DNA from: Mesotaenium endlicherianum
Taxonomy: Eukaryota > Streptophyta > Zygnematophyceae > Zygnematales > Mesotaeniaceae
Direction of reading: 5' to 3'
NCBI GenBank assembly: GCA_009602735.1
Contig: WELA01001462.1
Location: 29,733-93,732 of the forward strand
DNA length: 64,000 nucleotides
Shown here: in pieces, positions 41,001 through 63,372 of the stretch
Layout of the letters: each line of letters begins with the position of its first letter
How positions within the stretch are numbered: position 1 is the stretch's first letter
Notes under the pieces: model-generated
Databases searched by the model: none
Told to the model about the DNA's origin: nothing
The model's input: the letters and a program-made list of their open reading frames with translations, nothing else
Made by a program: the position numbers and the translations under genes

Positions 41001-43514
41001 CCTCGCCCGACGCTCTGTTGTGCTCCGCCGCCCTCCTCGTCCGCCTGTCCTTCTCTCTATGTAACGCCATTCTCCTCCACCTCCAGGGGATGTGGAGAAC
41101 GTGGCTGACCGGAGATTTTGGAACCGTGCTGGGGGTGTGGCTGTCTGTCTCTCTCTCTCTCTCGCTTGTGGGCGGTGGGCGGGCGGCAAGCAGGTGCGAT
41201 CGGAGATGCTCTGCGGCGCCTCGCGGCCGCTTGCTCTCATCTCCAGCCAGCTGGCGACAGCCGCTGCGCTGTCCTGCGGGTGGGTGGCGTGGGACGTGGT
41301 GGCGGGCGGTGTGGATGCCGCCTCCCTCTGGGCGACGGCCGCAGCTGCCGCACCCTTCTCCTCCTCCGCGGCCGCCTCCTCCTCGTGGCTCCTGCTGTTC
41401 CTCATTGGCCCCGTCGGAACAGGTGCGTGCCGCTGCGCCGTTGGCTGCTTCGCTNGGTGAGCTCGATCAGGCTGGTGGGCGCTGCCGCAGGCCCTGGCCT
41501 GGCCTTGCTGTGCTGGCTCTCTCCTCCGCTGTGCCCTCTCTTGACCAACGGACCGATTCATCCTGGCCGCGGGAGAAGGTCCATGGTGGGGTCTGCCCGT
41601 GTGGCAGTCTGCGTCGCTTGCCAAGTGCAGAGTTTCGTGCATGCCACTTATGGCTAGCCCTGCCCAGCGCTGCTAAGTGGAAAAGGATGCTGCTTGCGTG
41701 CGTGTGTGTGTTGGGGCTTCGGGGGGTGCAGGCATGGTGCTGCTGGAGGGAGGCGCTGGGGCAGACGCGGAGGCACTCGTGAGCAGCAGCAGCTGCGTGT
41801 GGGGGTGGGGGGCGATGGCCATGCCGGTGGGCCACGTGTGGTGCATAGTGGGCGCTGCCGCCTCCGCCATTCACGTGGTGCGCGCGCGTCTCTCCCCCTC
41901 GCCCGACGCTCTGTTGTGCTCCGCCGCCCTCCTCGTCCGCCTGTCCTTCTCTCTATGTAACGCCATTCTCCTCCACCTCCAGGGGATGTGGAGAACGTGG
42001 CTGACCGGAGATTTTGGAACCGTGCTGGGGGTGTGGCTGTCTGTCTCTCTCTCTCTCTCGCTTGTGGGCGGTGGGCGGGCGGCAAGCAGGTGCGATCGGA
42101 GATGCTCTGCGGCGCCTCGCGGCCGCTTGCTCTCATCTCCAGCCAGCTGGCGACAGCCGCTGCGCTGTCCTGCGGGTGGGTGGCGTGGGACGTGGTGGCG
42201 GGCGGTGTGGATGCCGCCTCCCTCTGGGCGACGGCCGCAGCTGCCGCACCCTTCTCCTCCTCCGCGGCCGCCTCCTCCTCGTGGCTCCTGCTGTTCCTCA
42301 TTGGCCCCGTCGGAACAGGTGCGTGCCGCTGCGCCGTTGGCTGCTTCGCTCATACCCATAACCTTCCCTTTTTTTCTTGGTGCATAGTTGAATTCGCACG
42401 GCAGGCAAGGGCAGGGACAAGGGCGCAGCGTGCAAGGACGGGGAGGGGGTGGTTGGGTGCGGGGGGAGGAGAGGAGGGAAACTGACTGTAAAGTCTGCAG
42501 GCGCTACTCACCCATTTTCACGCAGCTAGTTTTATTTGTGTGTGGCTACTCCTGCTGGCAGCTGGCCGTCAGCCTGCGGATGGAGCAGGTCCAGGCACGC
42601 ATGTGCTCGCATATGAGGATGTATCATGTATGTTTACATGTATGTGCATGCACAAGACTTTGCGCGCGCACTCACATAGACTCTCAATAAGGAGCTCACT
42701 TTTCCACTGTGACCAGGCTGCAGTCTCTCGGATGGAAGAACGACGCGGGAGTTGCTCCTCTCATCCCGCATCATCCCGCATCATGTGCTTAAAGGAGAAA
42801 GATGGAGAGGGGGGGCACAGCTCTAGCAGTCATCTGGGGATTGAAGCGACGACAATGTGGTTGCGATGGTGGTGGTGGGGGGGGGGGGCAGGGCTGTGCG
42901 AGTGGCTGGAGCTGGAGGCGCTGAGGAGCGTCAAGGCCAGCACCGCCACGCTCATCCTCACCGCCGCGCCCCTCTGGGCCACACTCCTCGCCTACCTGTT
43001 CCTGGGAGAGTCCGTCGACAGCTCCTTCGCGGCTGGCGCCGTCCTCATTCTGTTTGCCTGCCTGGAGGCTCAGTTGCTGCACGGACACGGAGAAGAGGGG
43101 GAAGAGTCTCCTCATGCCACCCGTGACGAGGCCCAAGGCGATAGTGGACTGCAGCTGTCTTCTTGCCAGGTGGCGGTGGAGCATAGGCCCCGCGTCGCCG
43201 CACTGCTCCACGCTGGCTCCCGCATGCTGCAGCGCAGCAAAGGCTTTGGCCGAGAAGCTGCTCGCGGTTGGTCAGAGGATGCTCGTGCGATTACCGCGCT
43301 CATTCGCACTTCTTGGAGCGCCCGGCATGTCGCAAGGGGCCTCCAGCCATTGGCGGAGGAGAACAAGTTGGCAGAAAGCCAACACAGAGCGGGCGGGGGC
43401 CTTGGTTCTGGGCGTGAAGACGGGAGGTTCGGAGGGCGATTGCGCAAAGTCCCCTCTGCTCTAACGCAAGCCTTCAGAGAGGTTCGTAACAAGGGCAGTG
43501 ATCTACAAAGATGA
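38016..43514 (+). CDS. EamA/DMT-family membrane transporter, probably plastid-targeted
   Basis: Exons: 38016-38351 (tentative), 39150-39406, 39800-39998, 40253-40349, 40836-40981, 41194-41422, 42892-43514, giving 628 residues. Exons five and six appear again at 41732-41877 and 42090-42318 because of an 895-bp duplication that looks artificial. Family signs are LNIVAIGYAATAVAVKAMED in the first helix, VELGVWMFVTYAGQAVGL, GMVLLEGG, CIVGAAASAIHVVRSE across an intron, and GTGLCEWLELEALRSVKAS then LWATLLAYLFLGES. These match the two EamA repeats (ten helices) of plant plastid-type drug/metabolite transporters. The substrate is unknown. The first exon encodes a Ser/Arg/Lys-rich, acid-poor N-terminus like a transit peptide, which suggests a plastid location but rests on a weaker donor choice (GTACAT at 38352). 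A hydrophilic tail of about 145 residues follows the last helix, unusual for the family. Confidence 0.78.
40560..42350 (+). repeat. Perfect 895-bp direct duplication around a single N (assembly artefact)
   Basis: Bases 40560-41454 and 41456-42350 appear identical, introns included, and are separated only by the N at 41455. Two contigs with an unmerged overlap give this picture. If taken literally it would insert 125 in-frame residues into the transporter, repeating three membrane helices, which does not fit the family. Confidence 0.92.
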
Positions 43515-44743
43515 CACCCTGCAAGTGTTAGGGACTTTAGGTGGTTCTCATGTTGTCTTTTCTAAGTATCCAAAGTTGAATGCGCTACCTTAGTCTCCAC
43601 CCACAAAACTGGGAGCTCTTTCCAGCTCCTGAAATAATTCAGCAAGTTGACGTCCGCATATTATTTGCAAAGATGGGCGCTCTGCTTGGAGAGGTCAAGC
43701 ATCCTGTCACTTATTGTACATAAAATAGACTCAATAACCCCAACAGGTGCTCTAGTGTAGTTATGATTGCTAGTGCCTTCGTCTCCGGCACCATCACTAC
43801 AAATTGATTGTAGTTGTCTAGTTATCTTTTATCCCTTACCAAGGTAGATGAGCGCAATTGGATAGTGTGCAGCTTGTAATAGTGTCAAAAGTGTGTCCAG
43901 AAGGGTCGAGGTGAAGTACTCCACCGACAAGGTCAATATGACATATGAGAAAGCTTTCTGCTTTTTCATGCTTTGACAGGGATTTTTAGCACTTGTACTC
44001 TATGCAAGACACCTTCCGCAGATGAGCAAGTGCACGGATTTGGCATCATCAAAACGCAGAAGGATTTTTCTGGATCCGTCATTTGCCTATGTGCCAGCTG
44101 TTACACGTGATGCCAGATTTCTGCACGATATGCATGTACGTTGGGTCAAATACTTTCTGTAAGTCACTATTTTCATGCAAGACGTCAATTGTGTCACTGA
44201 AATCTGTAAAGTCAGCCCACTATGTGAGAGGGAGTTAGAAGCTCATGACTAAAGCTAGGACAGGCTTGCCTGTTTCTCTTCAATTGCCAATCAGCTGGAC
44301 TTTTTGGTAGCAGATTCGTGTGACGCTTTTGTAAGATGTGCCACAAGAAGGAATCAAGACGTGCTGAGGTGCAAATTCCGAGTTTACTAGTAGCTGCAGC
44401 AATTACTGAGCTGGCAGGAATTGCAGGCTCTTCCTAAATGAAAATTATGCTCATGTGCATCACGTACTCGACTCTTCTCAGGTGAAAAGACAGTGCTGCA
44501 TCGAGCGCATACTCCATCGTATAGCTGTTCTAGCTGGCGAGGCAAACAGCCGCCACAGGTGAAGCCATTGTCAGAAATCATGGACGTCTAAAGGGCACAT
44601 CTACCACAAAAAATATTTATCGCAAGTACAGGTGACTCCAATTTGTCACTCAGAGCACATTTTTAAGATTAGAAAATCACAAGAGGGAGCCTTCAGGCAC
44701 CAAGGAGATGAGTGCATGACTTCATCTCCTTTTGCTACCGTTC
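43515..44743. other. AT-rich spacer between convergent genes
   Basis: 3' flanks of the EamA transporter (plus) and the beta-glucosidase (minus). No coding signal, RNA gene or repeat was recognised. A TGTAA string lies at about 43876. Confidence 0.5.
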
Positions 44744-52776
<8,033 letters not shown>

Positions 52777-53577
52777 TACTCCCTATGCAGCTCCCGCTGC
52801 TTCTCTCTAATATGCACGTTAGAATACACGCCCTTTTTTATTCCTTTCTAACACTTAAAATACTTGGTGATACTCCGCTTCTTATAGAGCAATGACTCGG
52901 AGATCATTTGCGCACATTAAGCCCTAGCTTGTTGTGCAATTGCTATTTGCGCGACCATGAGAAGAGTGTACGTATAGGAGGTGTCACGATGAGACCCGAA
53001 GTCAATGTGACCCCCTCGTGGAATCTATATGACTTTTGTTACTGTTGCATAAACTGGCACAAAGTGAAACGAGCCTGACTCAATTCTGGTCTATCGCGTG
53101 CGACTCTCGGATCACTACATATATTGCTTGGTCTTCAATAAGCTGCATTGCCCCAGATGTGAGAGCGGGTTTTCTTGCAAATTACTTCTCCATGGGAGAT
53201 TTATATTTATGAATTCATTAGTGCCTGGGCAGGGACCTAGCCCCTTTGACTGGCATTTGTGCGAAAGTGGCAGGGTGACGCTCTCGGTAGCAGGAGTCAA
53301 GTGGGGATTGATTAGACGAGAATATGTGGATATCTCTGTCCGGGTAATGGTATAGAGTTTGATGGCATGCTCGTCTGGTGCATCTAATGGATGGTCTACG
53401 AGTGGATGCTACTGTCCGTGGATAAGCAGCTGATCTGCTTCCTTTCACCCAAGGACTAGGAAAACTACTTCCTTACCACTTCAATATGACAAAATGTTCA
53501 TGTATCTCATGTCTCAGCATTACTTCGCTCACTCACCTCAAGTAACTAGTTGCAGGGGCAGCTTGGTCAAGCAAAGG
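52777..53577. promoter_or_regulatory. Shared divergent upstream region of GH1 and sirtuin genes
   Basis: The start codons of the beta-glucosidase (minus, 52776) and the sirtuin (plus, 53578) are 801 bases apart and point away from each other, so both promoters must lie here unless an unseen 5' exon exists. The stretch is AT-rich near the beta-glucosidase. No specific element was identified. Confidence 0.4.
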
Positions 53578-56538
53578 ATGGACCAATTTCACTTCAGAGA
53601 CTTTCTCTTTGAGTCATCTAGAAGTTCAGAAGAGTGCCTCGAAGAAGCTGCAAGGCTGATTGGAGCTGCAAATAGTGTGGTGGCTTTCACGGGGGCAGGA
53701 ATTTCGGTTGAGTCTGGTATGAGTCTTCACACTTAAGGTCCGTTCTTTTTGTCAAGATGCGCTGTATGCTCATATATCTTCAACTATGAACTAGGTGCAT
53801 ATTGCAGGCCTTGAACAGCAACTAAGTCCGGTCAGTATTTGTGACATTCTTTGCCTCGCAATTCTCTCAAGGATCGTCATATGAACGAGCTTCATTCATG
53901 CTAGAGAAGGTGGCTCCCATATTCTCACTGCTGAGTGCAACACCAAGAAGTTGTGTTCTCTTCCTTCCACAAATTAGTTGTCAATGATTGAGCAAGCGTT
54001 TATATTTGGACAGGTCTTTTTCATGAACTAGTCTAACTTCTCTGCGAATGTCAAAGCGTCGAGTTCTTGCTTGATTGTATTTGATGCGCAAGAGCATGTA
54101 CCTTGTGCTCAGTAATACTTGCAGAGAGATTTGTGTATCGATCACTGTATACTGACCAAAGCCTTCTGGAGGGAGAAAGGATGACCCAAGTGACATTTAT
54201 AGCTATGACGCGAGTTTCTCATTCTGCAGCAGCTGTTGGGTACTTGCTTGAAAGCATGAGATTGACCTTAACCATTTGCTCTGTAGGAATTCCTGATTTC
54301 CGAAGTGCAAATGGATTGTGGTCTAAGTTTGACCCTGCCATTTATTGCAACTACGCCATTTTCTTGGAACGGTAAGCTTAATACTAGCTGATTCTTTCTG
54401 TCCCAAGTCTGTCATTTAACTGATGAAGCAAAAGAGCTGCAAGCAGGAACAAGTCCCTCACATAGTAATCTGGTCTTTATCTCTAGTCATAGGCTGTGAG
54501 CAAAGCTTTTGTGTCCTTCCCTCTGGCTTGTCATGACTAGTTGCTCAATTGCACAATGTCTCTGCAATCCTTATGGCCAACCAGAAAATTTCTTTGGCCA
54601 TTGGGTACTAGACTGCAAGGTGGTGAAGTCCTACATGATGTAATACCTTCCATGGGTGTCTTTCCTCATTCTCAGACAAAACCCTGGGTTGTATCTGGGA
54701 ATAGCAATACAGCCACTTTGCTGCCTGTCTTTGATCATTGGTACAAGGCTCATTGCGTTTCTGGTGGTCACTTGTAAGTGCCTTCTGTCATTGTCATGCT
54801 GTCTCTTCAATGTACTATGAGTTCCTCAGCTAACTGATGCAGTTCTCTTACAAATGCTGTCAGGCCAGAGCTGTTCTGGGAGATGGCAAGAGATATGGAG
54901 AGCTTGATAAGTAACGCAAAGCCCAACCCAGCTCATAGTGCTCTTGTGGAGCTGGAGTCAATGGGCAAATTAAGCTGCATCATTACTCAGAACGTTGACA
55001 ACCTGCACCAGGTGCTGCAGCAAGCCTACTTTTGCACACTGGTGTCTGCATGCCAAGCTGGTTGCACCAGTTCTTATTATGGATTGCAGTAGAAAAAGTG
55101 TCGCAGCCACTTGGGGTGCATTCACTCGTCAAGTGTCCTTTCTGCTCGCCGCCGAATATCATGACTCCACGTGTCTTTATAACCAACTCTTTTACATGAT
55201 ACTCCTACTGTCAGACCTCACTGAGGAAGTTCTGCACACTTCGCTCTGAATCTAGTGCAACACACCTAGTCCTTTGTCTGGCAGGCCTCCCCGTGTCTGG
55301 AATCGTATCATTAAGCATGAATCTTTTTTAGACAGTGGTATGCCCGGAAAGTTCCTGGCTAGTAAAAGTGAATCACTTGTACAGTATCTGGCTTCTTTGT
55401 GCAGGAGGCAGGCAGCACACAAGTGTGGGAGCTTCATGGAACGGCACAGACTTTTACCTGCATGGCCTGTAAGGAGCACTTTCAGGCTCCAGACATTCTA
55501 CCCCTCCTCTCCCTGGTACGACAATCCCCCTGTGTGCAAAGACAGTAATTTAGTTTATCAAATATAGTTGTAGGACCGGTACTTCGCTGAACTTTGGTCT
55601 AAGCAGCTCCTTTGGGTGAAAGTCAAGAGCTGGTCTGGGGCGTCATAGCTAGCTGTTATGGGCACTAGACTTGAAGTTTGCTCAGAAGGCGTGTTAATTC
55701 TTGCTGTTTGCGTCTGGACTCATCTTGGACGCTTGGTTGCGGGCGCTGAAGGGTAGGAGGTGAAAGTGCCGCTCTGCAAAGTCTGCGATGGTATTCTCAA
55801 GATGGACGTCATCCTGTTTGGCGAATCGCTGCCCAGAGAGATCATGGAGAAAGCTATGCAGGCAGCCCTGCACGCAGATGTGATGCTTGTGGTTGGCACG
55901 TCATTGCAGGTTCGTTGGGCCTGGTCCTCGTGAGGAGGGTTACCTTAAGAGATAGTCCCGCAGACTATGCTTTGAACTTTCTTTGGCTGTGACAAATTTC
56001 AGCAGCTTGTCTAGTCTTTGGCTGGTCTGCAGGATGTAATCGGTAGACTCTGCCCTTAAATGACACTGAATGTTCACCTTTAATGCTGCCTTAGGTCTTA
56101 GAGGAGCACGTAATAGGTGTATTGCATTCTTGTGTATCACCTATCGCCTGCCAGCTTGTCTCTACCCTATTGTTGGTGCCTTGGGTGCATATAAGTAGCT
56201 CGCTCGAGCATGTGTATCAAGTTAAAAGCCTTCTATGCAGGACCAGCGCCCTAAAGTCAAGTGTGCACAAATGCTTGATCAGTGAAAGGTTAGCCTGGTG
56301 AGTCTCCAGTCCTCTACTTCATGGCATTGAAGATTCTCCTTTGCAGGTATCGCCAGCCAATCAGCTGACGGAGATCTGTAAGGTGAGGGGCGGCAAGCTT
56401 ATTATTGTGAACACAAGTGCGGATGCACTAGACGAGGCAGATGTTGGACTTCAAGGTTGCGCAGGGGAGGTGTTGCCCAAACTCCTTGAGGCATGCCGGA
56501 GGCAGTCTGGCAGTAAAGCAAGCAGCTCATTGCTCTAG
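53578..56538 (+). CDS. Sirtuin (SIR2-family NAD-dependent protein deacylase)
   Basis: Six exons: 53578-53716, 54287-54371, 54864-55011, 55405-55515, 55760-55909, 56347-56538, giving 274 residues with all phases consistent. The order of motifs is canonical: FTGAGISVESGIPDFRS (NAD-binding), TQNVDNLHQ, catalytic His in WELHGT (about 135), a zinc ribbon with CMAC (about 143/146) and CKVC (about 167/170), then VILFGESLP, LVVGTSLQVSPAN and IIVNTS. The enzyme removes acyl groups from lysines using NAD+. The short single-domain form with little N- or C-terminal extension resembles bacterial and class U/III-like sirtuins rather than nuclear SIR2/SRT1 proteins. No clear transit peptide is seen, so the compartment is open. 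A TGTAA string, a common green-algal poly(A) signal, lies about 95 bases after the TAG. An upstream in-frame ATG at 53494 is possible, but 53578 is preferred because homology starts there. Confidence 0.92.
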
Positions 56539-59037
56539 TCTCTCCTCGTCACTTTATGCCACACATGTGATAAACTTCTTGATGGTGTGTACCTTCTTTT
56601 GATTTTTTCTGCTAGCATTATTTTTAGTGTTGTAAGCGGAGGAAATGTCTTTGAGCATCTATCTGAAAGTATTATGTGCTTTCACATTTTACACTGACTA
56701 GGCCAGTAGACTCTTAAAATTTGGATGAGATGTAACAAGTAGCTTCCACAATGATGCAAGCCCATCTATTCCCCTTGCACCTACGAGGTGTGTGCTAGTC
56801 CTGTGTCATGTTATGTAATACAAAGTCACCCTATCATGTACATGCCAGATCTCGGTAGTTGTAGGATTTACCTACTTCGTAGTATTAACCCCCGTCAATT
56901 GCAGTCTGATACATACTGGGTCTGTACAAGGTAGCCCTTTAAGGCTACTGTCATTACGAAGCAGCACTTAGAAAGAAGCATCAGCTAAGCTGCAACGCTC
57001 TTGTCCATGAGAAGGTGTCGGGAATGTATTACTGGCCTTGGTACCCATAAGTAGGTGTGAACATGATAAGTGCGGAGGGGCTGGTTGCAACAAGGAGGAG
57101 TGCATGGCCTTGAGGCTGCATGGTGTTGCTTCCTGTACATCCAAACCATGTCATTCAGTACTTGTTCCAGTAAGGACAATAAGTATGCTGAAAATGTATG
57201 CCCACTTGAGATTGTCCCTGTGGGGATGAGAATGTGCATGTAGGATTAATCTGTATGCGAGAAGTCTTGTAGCGACTAGGATCAGCAATGGTGGAGCTTT
57301 TGTTGGATCATGAGTGATATTACTATGACGTTGCCACGCGAGACGGCAACATAAGTTGTCATGAGCCATGCTATATAAAGTTCCGATTACATTCAAAAGG
57401 AATAGTGCTCTCTTTACTAACCCCTGCTTTCTCTCTCGGAAGGCTCACTACATGACAATCAGCACAACCGGGTTATGATGTTTTGACGCTTCAACGTTGC
57501 AGTCCCGAAATGCTCGTAACGTCGTGAAGGTCAAACCCTGCACTACGAGGATATGTTGTTTTTTACGCTTCAACGCTCCAATCCTGTAAAGCTCATGACT
57601 CCTGAAGGTAAAAACTTCGAGCTCGAAGGAACGAGCACAGAATTATTCTGCCATACGTCTTTCTCCACATCCTCGTCACAGTACTTCACTCGATGCGGCC
57701 ATCGCTGTTGACGTCCTGATTGTTGTGTCTTCATTGGCCCTTGTGTCTGTGAGGTTGGTATAGCCAACTTTTATTCTCCCAGGATTGCACCACAAGGCCT
57801 TTATCCTGAGATATAATTTGAACAAGGCTGTCCTTTAGGGTGGAATGAAGATTATGATAGTGCATAAAAGTTCAAATACGCATTAATGAGTTGCAGTGCA
57901 GTAAGGGTCGGATAGAAGATGGAAGTGAAACGTAATCTGTCCCTTTTCTTGAATAAAGTTGATGGTAGCTACTTAGCCAATGAGCCGTTCTGAACAAGGG
58001 CTGACTGTACCACTCTAGTCTCATAATCCTTGTCAATTGATCTGCTTGGCGAGAGGGTCAAGGTATGGTGGAGAGTGTGGAGCCTAGAGGGGGACCATTA
58101 GTAGAGGGTACATTATTGAGGTGGTTGTGTCGCTAATAAAATTTTAACGCTAACTCTATGGGGAATTTGTCCCTCTCCCTTCCTAAGTTCCTTCGCGAGT
58201 ACACTGTTAGAAGCAGAAGTCTTACATTCATAGGAGCCTACATCTTAAGCACGGGCGCTCAAGAAATAAATGGCGAAGTTGCTGCCTTTAAGGAAAGCAG
58301 AGATTCTGTTCGTCGAAAAGTTTAAGAGGAGTAAGATTGTGGCGTGTGAACATTGACCTGAATTTAGAGGTAATTACTTGCTAGTGATTTGTTATAATCA
58401 CATCTCTTTAAATTTCGTGGACCAATTCTGGGCGTGTGCTCCCTGCCTCCCTTTTTTTTCTTTTAAAGACTACAAGAACATACAGACCATTAATGAGCGC
58501 TTTCTCCAGGTAGTATTAAGGAGTCTAGTTGCAGAAAAGAGCAAGTATTATTTTGTGAATCGAGACTTGAGAGATGTAGAGCTTCTGCGAGGTTCTTAAA
58601 ATGGGTAGTGAGTGCTGGGGGTGGTTTGAGCCCTGACTGCACACCCAGTCCTTGTGTGTGCATGTAGGAATTCATAGCTCGGTAGGTTTTTGCATTCTGA
58701 TGCTGTTGTCTGCGTGACAGGAAGGACTTGAGCTTAAAGCTTAAAGCCTTCATGCTGAAAATATACCTTCCGTAGTCTAAAACCTGGGGCCCAACTCAAC
58801 CCCAAGTCCGTCTCTAATTTCCCTTATTCGACCCTAACTCCTTTGGAAGGCCAACCCTGCTCCTGCTAGTACTCTAGCAAAATTAGTCTTCACATTATGA
58901 GTTATCTTGTTCCTGGAAAAAAACCTGTGCCCGAAGCCAAATTGAAATAAAACCCGACCCAACTCGTTCTAGGCCAAGGCATTCATCTTGTCTGTTGAAA
59001 CCTATCTCTGAACCCCACCGCAAGCCTCCTTACTCGC
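56539..59037. other. AT-rich intergenic region
   Basis: This holds the 3' flank of the sirtuin gene. Scattered short open frames have no supported splice sites or domains. No RNA gene or mobile element was recognised. Confidence 0.45.
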
Positions 59038-59724
59038 TCACTCAGTGTGTGAGGAGACTTCTCTCTGCAAATGCTGCTGGCGGCAGCGGGCAAGAGTTTC
59101 AGCATCCTTTGTGGGCGCGCCCGCCATTCTCGCCGCTTCTTTGAAATTTCTCCGACGCACAGCATGTGGGCTCCTTCTAGGTAGGCAGGACAGGCCCCGG
59201 CCAGGCAGGCAGGCTCGAGAGAGATTTGGCGGGCAAGCAGGGCGGCAGGGAAGGGGAGCAAGTGCTCACTTACATACTGGGAAGCGCTCTTTCTAACAAC
59301 CGATCCTCCTGCTCCTCCAGCAGCACCACCACTTATTTTGCATGGGCCACTCAGGACCTTCAAGTGAGAAGACCGAGCTGGGGGCTGCCGTGAGCACTTT
59401 GTGTCCTCTCGCACTCACTTGCTCACTTGGGTGGCCCTACAACCTCACTCATATCCCTGCCACATATGCAACAGTGGGGCATTGCTGGCTGCAGGAAACA
59501 GAGAGAGGAAGGGGGGTTGTCACACAGCGCTGGCGAGGCAAGGGAAGATTCGTGTGCCTTCCTGCAAACGCAGCTCACGCAACCCATTTAGCAGCACGTA
59601 GGCTGGCAGGTGAGTTGGAGTCGCATGTGAACTCGTCCTTCAACGTTCTTTGCTTTGCCTTCATATTCCCTCTGGATGGGATCAGAGAATGGTGTATTCG
59701 CAGTCAAGGTGGCACCATTAAGAG
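59038..59724 (-). CDS. C-terminal part of an unidentified spliced gene
   Basis: Two minus-strand exons join cleanly: 59357-59278 (donor GTATGT) and 59149-59038 (TGA stop). They read GGAGGSVVRKSASQ then NFKEAARMAGAPTKDAETLA, with a charged helical end. A further likely exon ends at 59724, after a strong acceptor (CTGTTCTTTCAG), and encodes LNGATLTANTPFSDP followed by IQREYEGKAKNVEGRV. Small open stretches with cysteines (HCCICGRDMS) lie between. I cannot name the family. Upstream exons may lie beyond, or have been lost in, the G run at 59990. The joins between the 59724 exon and the last two are not established. Confidence 0.35.
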
Positions 59725-59989
59725 CTGAAAGAACAGCCTTGACTGGGCAACAGTGATTAACTCCTGGCAACTATGATTGTGCTCGCAGAGTGATGTGTCT
59801 CACGGTTTGTTGAAGTGGGCCTTCACGATCTAATGAAAGAGAATAAATGCTATCTCCAGCAAAGGCCCTGGGGTCGAGCATGTGCTTATTACAGCTTGTA
59901 GAACTCCCTACAGAGATTTCCTGTCTCCCATCTGAACGCCCGTGCAGCACCCGGATCCATCAAGTTCGCCTCAGAGTTTGCAAGGAATT

Positions 59990-62311
<2,322 letters not shown>

Positions 62312-62514
62312 CTGCAATCCCCATGGTGTGGGCAGCCGAAGAGACAGAAGATTTCGACTAACAGCATATCTAGGGACTACGACGGCAGCCATAATTACTA
62401 GAACCCATTCAGCAAGCCCACCATTTTGATGTGGGCCTGCTTTCTTCAACCTACCCCCTTCTACTTCCGCAATCGCGCTTGCAAGTTGCAAGGCTGCTTT
62501 GGCGCAGGCGGCAC
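62312..62514 (-). CDS. Possible exon encoding a membrane helix, unidentified gene
   Basis: The minus-strand frame between an acceptor (GCGCTGAG) and a donor (CAG then GTATCA) is open for 67 codons and phase-compatible. It reads LASAIAEVEGGRLKKAG, then AEWVLVIMAAVVVPRYAVSR, a likely transmembrane helix bounded by basic residues. Composition looks protein-like, but no family is recognised and neighbouring exons were not found. Confidence 0.3.
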
Positions 62515-63186
62515 CTCAGCGCCATCTGGTGCTGCAGCAGCCGCATGGCAGTTGTGGGCAGCCATCTAATTGCCACCTGGCGCACCTCATTACAAGGAGG
62601 CCAAGATCAGGCCAGACCCTAGTCACCTCCCCAGTTTCAGAATATATACACTTCAATGCCTTCAATGTGTGTCGTCTGCAGCACTCTGTCACGTTCTGGC
62701 GCTCTCCCCTCATGACACACCATGTGAACTTTGAGCGTAGGCGTACTCGCCCGCAGGCGGGTCCGTCCCTGCACAACCAGGGGGCAAGTGGTGGCGGGCT
62801 CAGCAACAGGAGACTGCCGCCAGAAAGTATTTGATGGTGCAGGAGGCTGCTCCCGCCCTCTAAGGGAGCCAGAGGGGGGGAGGACAGCGCACACAATCAG
62901 CATGCAGGGCAATATGCAGCAGAAGCAGGCAGCCCATGTGCCAGAGCCCCTCTCATACGACTCCCATATGAGCACACTACCCCTCCTTGCTCACATGCAT
63001 GGTGATTGGAGCATGTCGTCAAAGCGCATCTTGTCGCATTGTGCTCCCAAAGACCAGAAACGGGGGCAGATGTCCACGCCCGCAAGTAGGCACAGAGCAA
63101 GAGAGAAGGGGGGGTGGTTTTTTTTTGGGGGGGGTGGGTGGGGAGGGAGGCTGAAGTGGTGCGTGATCAGCAAAGCGCTCACCTGC

Positions 63187-63372
63187 TCAAGCATCTGCAT
63201 CCTTCAGGAGCGCTTCAAGTTCGAGCTCCAGCCGCTCGAACTCGCTCTCAAGGGGGTCTTTTTCTGGCCAATCGCGCTCGACAGGGAGGGAGCTGACCGG
63301 AGCATCCGGGCACCCGGGCTTTGCGCCTTCGGGCAGCACAAGAGATAATGGAGATGAGGTCAGTTGCGCCAT
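63187..63372 (-). CDS. Possible small ORF or last exon, coiled-coil end
   Basis: A minus-strand frame of 61 codons from an ATG preceded by CCTGCCTAG (a possible 3' splice site) to TGA. The last third (RDWPEKDPLESEFERLELEL, then EALLKDADA) is strongly helical and acidic, like a real protein tail. A donor-like GTGAGC follows the stop by four bases, which weakens the case. Family unknown. It may belong with the exon candidate at 62312-62514, but no frame joins them directly. Confidence 0.3.
   Translation of the reverse strand: MAQLTSSPLSLVLPEGAKPGCPDAPVSSLPVERDWPEKDPLESEFERLELELEALLKDADA

Noticed and set aside
41456-42350. Second copy of two EamA transporter exons as a real gene duplication
   Set aside because: Perfect identity including introns and a single N at the join fit an unmerged contig overlap; the resulting protein would not fit the ten-helix family fold.
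42497-42588. Additional EamA exon between the sixth and seventh exons
   Set aside because: In the phase required by the previous exon it meets a stop, whereas exon 42318 joins exon 42892 directly in phase and restores the family motif GTGLCEW.
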